This document shows, one piece after another, positions 57,164-64,000 of a stretch of DNA of 64,000 bases. How positions within the stretch are numbered: the stretch's first letter is position 1; every line of letters begins with the position of its first letter. Location of the stretch: NCBI GenBank assembly GCA_903952435.1, contig CAJBFN010000002.1, positions 1 through 64,000 on the forward strand. Direction: 5' to 3'. The notes beneath the pieces were generated by a model. It did not search any database. It was given only the letters and a program-made list of their open reading frames with translations, and was not told the origin of the DNA. Source of the DNA: an uncultured bacterium. Lineage in GTDB: Bacteria > Patescibacteriota > Saccharimonadia > Saccharimonadales > Saccharimonadaceae. The translations under genes were made by a program, and so were the position numbers.

Positions 57164-58241
57164 TTAGTTCGCGCTCGTAGTTTTGTAATTGTTCGACTAA
57201 ATCATCGATATCGCCATTCATAGCGCCCGGGATATTACTGCGTGAATAGCCGATGCGGTGATCGGTAATGCGATCTTGTGGAAAGTTATAAGTTCGGATT
57301 TTTTCGCTGCGATCGCCAGATCCGATTAGACTACGGCGCTGCTCGGTTAATTTGGCTGTATCGGCATCAATTCTTTGTTGCAGCAGACGGCTGCGCAATA
57401 CGCCCATAGCTTTCAATTTATTTTTTAATTGAGATTTTTCGTCCTGGTTAATTACGACCATGCCGCTAGGGATGTGGGTGATGCGAACGGCGCTGTCGGT
57501 AGTGTTGACGGATTGGCCACCGTGTCCGCCAGATCGATAAATATCGATACGCAGGTCGTTCGGATTAATTTCGATATCGGTTTCTTCGGCCTCGGGCAAC
57601 ACAGCAACTGTGACGGTGCTGGTATGGATGCGACCTTGTGATTCGGTTTCAGGAACGCGCTGGACGCGGTGAACACCGGATTCAAATTTAAGTTTTGAAT
57701 ATGGCGCATCCCCGCCTGTCTGTCCGACAGGACGGGCAGGGCCTTTGACGCTAAAGACAACCTCCTTATAACCACCGGTGTCGTTTTCGCTAGAACTCAT
57801 AAATTCAGTTCGTAAGCCGTGAGTTTCACAGTAGCGTAAATACATTCGGTAAAGTTCAGCTGCAAATAAGCTGGCTTCGTCGCCACCAGCGCCAGCGCGA
57901 ATTTCAACGAAAATGTTTTTGTCATCGTTTGGATCGCGGGGTGCTAACATTATAAACAACTCATCGTTGATTTGTTGTAATTTATCGGTAATTTCGGCCA
58001 CTTCGGCGCGAGCGATATCGGCTAGTTCATCGTCGCTGTTGGCTAGCTCTTCGGCCTCAGTTAATTGAATTTCAAGAATGCGGCGCAGATTAGCTTTGGC
58101 GATTAAATTGTCCAGTTCTGTTAGGCGGCGATTTTTGGCAGTATATTCAGGATCGGTATAGGCGGTTGGACTGGATAAAAATGAAGTTAGCTCGGAATGT
58201 TCGAGTTGTAATGTATTAATGTCTAGTTGGATTTTTGCCAT
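57138..58241 (-). CDS. prfA: Peptide chain release factor 1 with in-frame insertion
   Basis: [44 protein letters not shown]; insertion [10 protein letters not shown] before [17 protein letters not shown]. Confidence 0.95.
   Translation of the reverse strand: MAKIQLDINTLQLEHSELTSFLSSPTAYTDPEYTAKNRRLTELDNLIAKANLRRILEIQLTEAEELANSDDELADIARAEVAEITDKLQQINDELFIMLAPRDPNDDKNIFVEIRAGAGGDEASLFAAELYRMYLRYCETHGLRTEFMSSSENDTGGYKEVVFSVKGPARPVGQTGGDAPYSKLKFESGVHRVQRVPETESQGRIHTSTVTVAVLPEAEETDIEINPNDLRIDIYRSGGHGGQSVNTTDSAVRITHIPSGMVVINQDEKSQLKNKLKAMGVLRSRLLQQRIDADTAKLTEQRRSLIGSGDRSEKIRTYNFPQDRITDHRIGYSRSNIPGAMNGDIDDLVEQLQNYERELNAENASNN
57716..57745 (-). repeat. Imperfect 30-nt palindromic insertion inside prfA
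   Basis: Minus strand CCTGCCCGTCCTGTCGGACAGACAGGCGGG, GC-rich, encodes [10 protein letters not shown]. Confidence 0.65.
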
Positions 58242-58301
58242 ATGTTTTATTGTAACAAAAAAGAGGCCATCGCGATACGACGACCCCTTATTGTTGCGTA
58301 G

Positions 58302-58622
58302 TTATTTTTCAGCTTTTTTAGCTTTAGTTGCTTTGGCTTTGATAGCCTTGCTAGCTAATGCAACTTTGCGAGCTTCAGCAGCAGCAAACTTGGCCTTGAA
58401 TCGATCAACACGACCTTCGGTGTCGATGATTTTTTCTTCACCAGTAAAGAATGGGTGAGAAGCTGATGAAATATGCATTTTAATCAATGGATATTCATTG
58501 CCGTCTTCCCATTTAATTGTTTCGTTGGTTTGTGCTGTTGACTGAGTCAAAAACGCAAATCCAGCCACCTCGTCGCTAAATACGACAGGGCGATATTCGG
58601 TTGGATGTATCTTTTGTTTCAT
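58302..58622 (-). CDS. rpmE: 50S ribosomal protein L31 (type B-like)
   Basis: [44 protein letters not shown]; start 58622 preferred over 58691. Confidence 0.88.
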   Translation of the reverse strand: MKQKIHPTEYRPVVFSDEVAGFAFLTQSTAQTNETIKWEDGNEYPLIKMHISSASHPFFTGEEKIIDTEGRVDRFKAKFAAAEARKVALASKAIKAKATKAKKAEK

Positions 58623-58747
58623 AATCTGTATATTGTATCTGTTTGTCTGTTGTTTGTCAACGTAAAAAACAGATAAACCCTGAGTTAACATGATGCCAAA
58701 TAGTTTAGCATTGTTTAAGCAGGGTATTTAGTAGATACTATTAAATA

Positions 58748-59998
58748 ATGGAAGAAGCAGATAAAGATAATCAGAGATATCCAACCTATACGCATAAAAA
58801 TAGAGATGTGGTTTTGAAAGAGTTCGAATATGCGCATAGTGCCGCTAGTGGCCAATATAGGTATTTACAATATGTGATTGGTATATTGGTAGCCGCTGTT
58901 ACGTCTGTTACGTCTGTAATGTTAGGCACAGACAAAAAAGCTTTAGTTATTGGTGTGCCGGCTTTTATTCTATTCTTCGGGGTGTCATATATTATTTTAA
59001 GATATGTCGCTGAATTGCAAAAACACTTAGTTATAAATTCCAGGAAGGTCGTAGTGTTGCGTCAAATGCTAGGGCTGGATTATGGTAAGACGCGTCTTGT
59101 TTTGCCAAATTGGAGATTTGAAGGCGCCACAGAACCATTTGCAATTAAGATGTTCCCAGGTTGGGGGCTTAAGTATCCTATAGCCCTATCTTTATGGGCG
59201 GTTTTATTGGCTGGTAACTTAGCATTATTCTGTTTTGCGGAGCCTGATTTTTGGCTTATATTTATGATTTTATATAGTACATTGCTTATGCTATCTTTTA
59301 GAAGGACACTGTATGATAACAGTGAAAACAATTATTTATTATTTGCAGGTTTTTTGTCGGTGTTGATACGCGTTAGATTGGTGGATAATGTAGAATATAT
59401 TGTCTACCGGGCAAGATTGGCGGTCGCTGAGATGCATCGATTAGACTTTAATTTGGACAATATTAAAGGTATATTGATTAAAGTAGAAGACGATAGCTTT
59501 TTAGAACATAAAGGCATAAATCTTAGGAGTCTTTTTAGAGGTATTGTCTCAAATGTATTAATGATTCGAAACAGGCTTAATATTTTAAAAAGTGGCGGAT
59601 CGACCATTAATATGCAACTTGCCCGCACTCTTTTCATCAACGGCGATGATTATAACAAAAAGATCAGGCGGAAGGTGCTTGAAATCATATTGGCGAAGTG
59701 GATAAATAAGGAATTTTCTAAGACAGAAATATTAGAGTTTTATCTAGCATCAGTGCGCTTTAGTCGTAACATCATGGGGATGCCAGCAGCGTCTTTTTAT
59801 TTTTTTCGCAATAGTAATAAAAAGGTTTTTTCCAACGAGGAGGCTTTGTTCCTGATAGAACGTATATCTAGTGCGAGTGCTACTTATAGGCAAAACAGGG
59901 TTCATTATTTAGCAAAGAAGGTCGATTGTTGTGAAGTAGACGCGAGCAAATTAGATGATCTCTATAAGAAGCTGAAGAGCGAAGGAATTCTTTCATGA
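58748..59998 (+). CDS. Membrane protein with C-terminal GT51 transglycosylase-like domain
   Basis: Several N-terminal TM segments; VEDDSFLEHKGINLRSLFRGIVSN and KSGGSTINMQLARTLF; no transpeptidase domain. Confidence 0.75.
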   Translation: MEEADKDNQRYPTYTHKNRDVVLKEFEYAHSAASGQYRYLQYVIGILVAAVTSVTSVMLGTDKKALVIGVPAFILFFGVSYIILRYVAELQKHLVINSRKVVVLRQMLGLDYGKTRLVLPNWRFEGATEPFAIKMFPGWGLKYPIALSLWAVLLAGNLALFCFAEPDFWLIFMILYSTLLMLSFRRTLYDNSENNYLLFAGFLSVLIRVRLVDNVEYIVYRARLAVAEMHRLDFNLDNIKGILIKVEDDSFLEHKGINLRSLFRGIVSNVLMIRNRLNILKSGGSTINMQLARTLFINGDDYNKKIRRKVLEIILAKWINKEFSKTEILEFYLASVRFSRNIMGMPAASFYFFRNSNKKVFSNEEALFLIERISSASATYRQNRVHYLAKKVDCCEVDASKLDDLYKKLKSEGILS

Positions 59999-60086
59999 TT
60001 CGTACGGCGAACTCGATAATTTGATGCGTGGTATAGATAATCAAAGTCAAACAAGCTATACTTACATTTAAGTTAAGCGAGGGTAA

Positions 60087-60908
60087 ATGGTAAAAAATAG
60101 TATTTTGGAAAATATAAAAAAGAAGCCTTATTATTTAAATAACGGCTCTGTTTTATATAAATCTGATTGTTTGGATATCCTGGCGCAAATACCAGAAAAT
60201 TCTATTGATATGGTTTTTGCCGATCCTCCTTATTTATTATCGAATGGCGGCTTTTCGTTGCATGCAGGTAAGCGCGTTAGTGTCGACAAGGGCGAGTGGG
60301 ATAAAAGTAACGGGTTGAAAAAAGATTTTGAGTTTCATCTAGAATGGATACAAGCAGTTAGGCGTGTTTTAAAGCCAAGCGGGACTCTTTGGATAAGTGG
60401 GACATACCACTCAATCTATCAATGTGGTTTTGCGCTTCAGGTTGCTGGCTTTCATGTCCTGAATGATGTTGCGTGGTTCAAGCCTAATGCTTCGCCTAAT
60501 CTTAGTTGTAGATTTTTTACTGCAAGTCACGAGACGCTTATTTGGGCAAGAAAAGACAAAAAAGCTAAACATATTTTTAACTATGATTTAATGAAAAATG
60601 GGACTTGGCCAGAAGATGCTTTTAAAAAGCCTGGTTTACAGATGCGCTCAGTATGGTCTATGGGGACTCCTAGGCCTATAGAAAAGAGGTTTGGTAAACA
60701 TCCAACTCAAAAGCCAGAAGATTTGCTAAAGAGAATTATTTTAGCCAGTACAAATGAGGGTGATATCGTATTGGATCCTTTTACCGGTAGTTCTACAACT
60801 GGCGTTATGGCGGTTAGGTATGGGCGAAAGTTTATAGGCATAGACCTAGAAGATAATTTTCTAGATTTATCAATTAAGCGCTTAGACGCGGAAATCAAAG
60901 GAGAGTAG
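60087..60908 (+). CDS. DNA adenine methyltransferase, DpnA/HinfI-like
   Basis: ADPPYLLSNGGFSLHAGKRVSVDKGEWDKS, HPTQKPEDLLKRIILAST, DPFTGSSTTGVMAV. Confidence 0.92.
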   Translation: MVKNSILENIKKKPYYLNNGSVLYKSDCLDILAQIPENSIDMVFADPPYLLSNGGFSLHAGKRVSVDKGEWDKSNGLKKDFEFHLEWIQAVRRVLKPSGTLWISGTYHSIYQCGFALQVAGFHVLNDVAWFKPNASPNLSCRFFTASHETLIWARKDKKAKHIFNYDLMKNGTWPEDAFKKPGLQMRSVWSMGTPRPIEKRFGKHPTQKPEDLLKRIILASTNEGDIVLDPFTGSSTTGVMAVRYGRKFIGIDLEDNFLDLSIKRLDAEIKGE

Positions 60909-60911
60909 TTT

Positions 60912-61445
60912 ATGAAAACAGGCGGCATTGGTGGCGGTAATACTCAGACGGGATTGGTATTTGAAGGCAAGGCAGATTTTCTTACTTTGTTGGAGAATAT
61001 AAAGGGTTACGATGTTAAAAAGGCTAAAATTGGCTATGATGTCATATTTAATAATGTTTGCGTTGCACATACCTATAAAAAACATGATTTATACAGATTC
61101 CTTGATAGTGTTGGTGTTGATTGGCAGAAAATACTATCTAAAAAATTACTTCCAGATGATGCCATATATGTGATAAAAGAAAACACAATTTTTATTATAG
61201 AAATTAAATATCAATGCACAGAGGGTTCAGTTGATGAAAAACTTCAAACTTGTGATTTTAAAAGAAAACAATATCAAAAGATATTTAGTGAACTAAATTA
61301 TGAAGTCGAGTATATTTATGTTTTGAGCGATTGGTTCAGGAAAGAAAAATATCGGGATGTTTTAGACTATATTATCTCTGTTGATTGTAAATATTATTTT
61401 GAGTATTTGCCATTACATAAAATTGGCTTACCGGTTCCTAAATAA
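60912..61445 (+). CDS. PD-(D/E)XK-type restriction endonuclease (predicted)
   Basis: GGIGGGNTQTGLVFEGKADF, LPDDAIYVIKENTIFIIEIKYQ; 3 nt after methyltransferase. Confidence 0.75.
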   Translation: MKTGGIGGGNTQTGLVFEGKADFLTLLENIKGYDVKKAKIGYDVIFNNVCVAHTYKKHDLYRFLDSVGVDWQKILSKKLLPDDAIYVIKENTIFIIEIKYQCTEGSVDEKLQTCDFKRKQYQKIFSELNYEVEYIYVLSDWFRKEKYRDVLDYIISVDCKYYFEYLPLHKIGLPVPK

Positions 61446-61570
61446 GCATAATCATCTTATACAATAATGCTCGTGCTATTGCAAATATTTTAGACTTAAC
61501 TTATAATTAGTAATATAATTTATGCTAAAAAGAGTTTAGACGACATTTTATCATCAAAATAGGAGGTTAT

Positions 61571-62566
61571 ATGGGATGGGATCAGGCGCAACTGGACAAG
61601 TTAAATAATATAAAAGATTGTAATATCGGCTCACTTTTACGTGAAGGATCGGAGTTTAACTTTCTTGACATTAAAGAAAAAGTTCAATTTACAATATCGG
61701 TTATTGAGAGACTACTGGATAATTATGAGTTTTGGCAACAGCTTCCAGAAGTAGATAAAGTAGACATTAACAACAAAGTCGATCAAATAATACAAGTTTT
61801 TGAAAAAATGAGTGGGTTCGATTCAAAACGTGACAATGCTTGGTCTGAACGAGCTGGCATAATTAGCTCGTTTGAATCTCAATATAAACAGTTTTATTCT
61901 TATTTAGTTGAAAAACTTAATTCATTTCTTGGGCAAAAAGCTTATTCGCAAGAACTATCTAGTAAATTCGGCGAAGAAGCAAAGATTGATTTAGCAGAAA
62001 TTAGGAAATATAAAAAAGAAATTGAGAAAATAAAGATTGATGTGCAGAATGCTCAGACTATATCTGGTGATATAGCCAGCACCGTAACTGCAAACTTTTT
62101 TGATAGCCAAGCTGAAATATATAAAGAATTAGCAAAAAGATGGCTAATTGCCGTTATTTGTTCGGGGGTGGTAGTATTTATTATTTCCGTAATCTTCTCT
62201 TTAAGTGCAACGGTCAAGATTAATAATTTGGATGCGATTTTAAATAATAGTGCAACTCTCGCTGTGCATATTATAATATTGAGCATAACTTTGATATCAT
62301 TAAAGTTTTCTATTAAAAATTATTCTGCTAACCAACATTTATATGTCGTTAACAAGCATAGGGCAAATGTGCTAAAGTCCATGGAAGCTTTCAGAACTAG
62401 CGCTGCTAGTGATGAATCAAAAGATACGGTTCTTATTTCTGCAGTAAACGCAGCTTTTGGGCATATAGAAACGGGGCTCATATCAACAAAAGAAGGGGCT
62501 GGCTCTTCTGGCGGCGACGAGGCATCTAACAGCCTAGTGTCAATAATAAGTATGCTTAAAAAGTAG
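61571..62566 (+). CDS. Hypothetical coiled-coil protein with two TM helices
   Basis: 331 aa; coiled coil, two hydrophobic helices, VNKHRANVLKSMEAFRT. Confidence 0.7.
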   Translation: MGWDQAQLDKLNNIKDCNIGSLLREGSEFNFLDIKEKVQFTISVIERLLDNYEFWQQLPEVDKVDINNKVDQIIQVFEKMSGFDSKRDNAWSERAGIISSFESQYKQFYSYLVEKLNSFLGQKAYSQELSSKFGEEAKIDLAEIRKYKKEIEKIKIDVQNAQTISGDIASTVTANFFDSQAEIYKELAKRWLIAVICSGVVVFIISVIFSLSATVKINNLDAILNNSATLAVHIIILSITLISLKFSIKNYSANQHLYVVNKHRANVLKSMEAFRTSAASDESKDTVLISAVNAAFGHIETGLISTKEGAGSSGGDEASNSLVSIISMLKK

Positions 62567-62596
62567 AAAATGAAAAGGCAATATTATAATAAATTC

Positions 62597-63028
62597 ATGA
62601 ACATCTATCTAGATATTGATGGAGTATTATTGGCGAATGATCAGCAGCGGGCGAATTTTGCGCCGGAGTTTATTAAATATTGCGTGACGAATTATCCTGA
62701 CAGCACATATTGGCTAACGACTCATTGCCAGGGTGATGCAAATCGGCCGATTCAAAATATTGGGCATTTGTTTGACGATGAAACGGTTGAATTGATGCGC
62801 AAAATTAAGCCAACGATATGGCATTATTCTTCTTCCAAAACCGAGGCGATTGATTTTTCACAGCCTTTTTTGTGGTTTGATGACGATTTATATATTAACG
62901 AGCGCAAAGCCCTAATCGAGCATGGTGTTTTGGAAAACTGGATCGAAGTCAACCTGCGCAAAAACCCCGACGCGCTGGGCAAATTTTTGCAAAGCTTTCC
63001 GATCCCGATTAATGCTTTGGAAAAGTAG
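62597..63028 (+). CDS. HAD-like hydrolase
   Basis: MNIYLDIDGVLLANDQQ, FLWFDDDLY; ORF start 62570, start 62597 preferred. Confidence 0.7.
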   Translation: MNIYLDIDGVLLANDQQRANFAPEFIKYCVTNYPDSTYWLTTHCQGDANRPIQNIGHLFDDETVELMRKIKPTIWHYSSSKTEAIDFSQPFLWFDDDLYINERKALIEHGVLENWIEVNLRKNPDALGKFLQSFPIPINALEK

Positions 63029-63112
63029 ATTATAGATTTTAGATTGTGGATTATAGTATAAATCACAAGAAACGGGCTCGCTGAAAGGTATTTCGGATAA
63101 AATATATGCCTA

Positions 63113-63142
63113 TTGACAGCAGCGCTAGGGGTTTGGTAGAAT
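63113..63142 (+). promoter_or_regulatory. Strong promoter-like sequence without a downstream plus-strand CDS
   Basis: TTGACA - 18 nt - TAGAAT with TGG extended -10. Confidence 0.6.
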
Positions 63143-63177
63143 TTATAACATAAAAGATCGTAGGAGACCCTGGTGGC

Positions 63178-64000
63178 TCAAGCGGTCTTTTCCTTGTTTT
63201 TGGCTTTTTTCTTGGGTTTGTCTATAGGCAATATAGATAATCCTTTGATTCGTGAGTAATATTCCTTTTTTTCTGGTTTGGACGTGCCACTGGGCATTGA
63301 TAATAACTTATTTTCAAATATAGTTATGATTTTTTGTTCGTATGACTTTTTATCAAATTTTTTACCAAGAGATTGTTGAAATTTTGATATAGCAGCGTAG
63401 CTGAATATATCGGCAATCTGCATTTCGGTATCATGGTTTAGTTTGTTTGCGAAAGTTATTGATGTTAACTTCTTTCTGACGTCTACAAAGTCGGCGCAGT
63501 GGGTTGATCGTGGATCAAGGTATTGATGAAAAGATGCAAGATAGATTTTGTCACGCGTAGCACCAGAGGATTCATAAACTATCCTGCCTTGAGCGTTCTG
63601 CCCATATAAAAATGACATATAATCTAATACCAGTGCTTCACTGGCTTTTGCAAGAATAGTTTCTACATTCCAACCTGTTTTGTAAGCCTTAGCCTTATCT
63701 ATAACGGCTGCTATTATGTAGATTGGGCAAGAATTGAGAAAGCCAAGGAATTGTTTTTCGAAACGAATACCTAATGCTTTGTCGTCAGCGAATTGTTTGA
63801 AATCGCCAATTTTATGCCCTATCTCTTCCGAGTGAAAAACGATATTTGTTTTGTCCCAATACTTGAACCTCAGTTGGTCGGCTTTGATTTTTAATTCAGT
63901 TTGGTTCTTATCTTCAATAATAACGCCGACAAGTGTAAAATGCGTTGATTTGTGGTTTTGGTGTGGATGGCCAGTCTCGTCAATGAATAATTTATAATGG
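63178..64000 (-). CDS. DUF3800 family protein (5' end truncated by window)
   Basis: Frame stays open upstream of 63618 to the edge: LFIDETGHPHQNHKSTHFTLVGVIIEDKNQ; conserved FIDETG. Confidence 0.75.
   Translation of the reverse strand, partial: HYKLFIDETGHPHQNHKSTHFTLVGVIIEDKNQTELKIKADQLRFKYWDKTNIVFHSEEIGHKIGDFKQFADDKALGIRFEKQFLGFLNSCPIYIIAAVIDKAKAYKTGWNVETILAKASEALVLDYMSFLYGQNAQGRIVYESSGATRDKIYLASFHQYLDPRSTHCADFVDVRKKLTSITFANKLNHDTEMQIADIFSYAAISKFQQSLGKKFDKKSYEQKIITIFENKLLSMPSGTSKPEKKEYYSRIKGLSILPIDKPKKKAKNKEKTA

Noticed and set aside
58901-58920. ACGTCTGTT/ACGTCTGTA 9-nt repeat in the GT51-like gene
   Set aside because: Short two-copy repeat encoding a TM segment; likely chance.

Overview
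This 64-kb window is a compact, AT-rich bacterial chromosome segment. It is most consistent with Candidatus Saccharibacteria (TM7/Patescibacteria): the 16S reads AAACAUAAAGGAAUUGACGG where most bacteria have AAACUCAAA, a change I recall as a TM7 signature. Core content includes thrS, miaA, rpmB, rnpB, rplT-rpmI-infC, a comM-like gene, ssrA (tmRNA), gyrB-gyrA, 16S, tRNA-Ala, tRNA-Ile, 23S, 5S, rpsA, infB, fmt, def, priA, recJ, rpsU, two adjacent adenylate-kinase-like genes, map, murI, ftsA-ftsZ, an nrdR-like gene, VKOR, ileS behind a T-box-like leader, rplU, parA-parB, lepB, an LCP protein, prmC, prfA and rpmE. From 58.7 kb to the window end is an accessory region: a GT51-like membrane protein, a DNA methyltransferase with a PD-(D/E)XK nuclease, a coiled-coil membrane protein, a HAD-like protein and a partial DUF3800 protein. 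Main leads: (1) a 36-nt mini-tRNA-like helix with G3:U70, A73 and encoded CCA between tRNA-Ala and tRNA-Ile; (2) a promoter followed by a run of hairpins at 9.45-9.88 kb, a candidate structured RNA or long leader; (3) a roughly 160-nt 6S-like RNA candidate upstream of rnpB; (4) an in-frame palindromic insertion in prfA; (5) infC with no ATG/GTG/TTG start available for its conserved N-terminus; (6) an NrdR homolog with no cysteines; (7) a large 23S expansion that I place at H63; (8) a 16S unit separated from 23S by a terminator and an opposing ORF; (9) the accessory/defence-like region. No database search or folding program was run. Family names come from motif recognition in the supplied translations.
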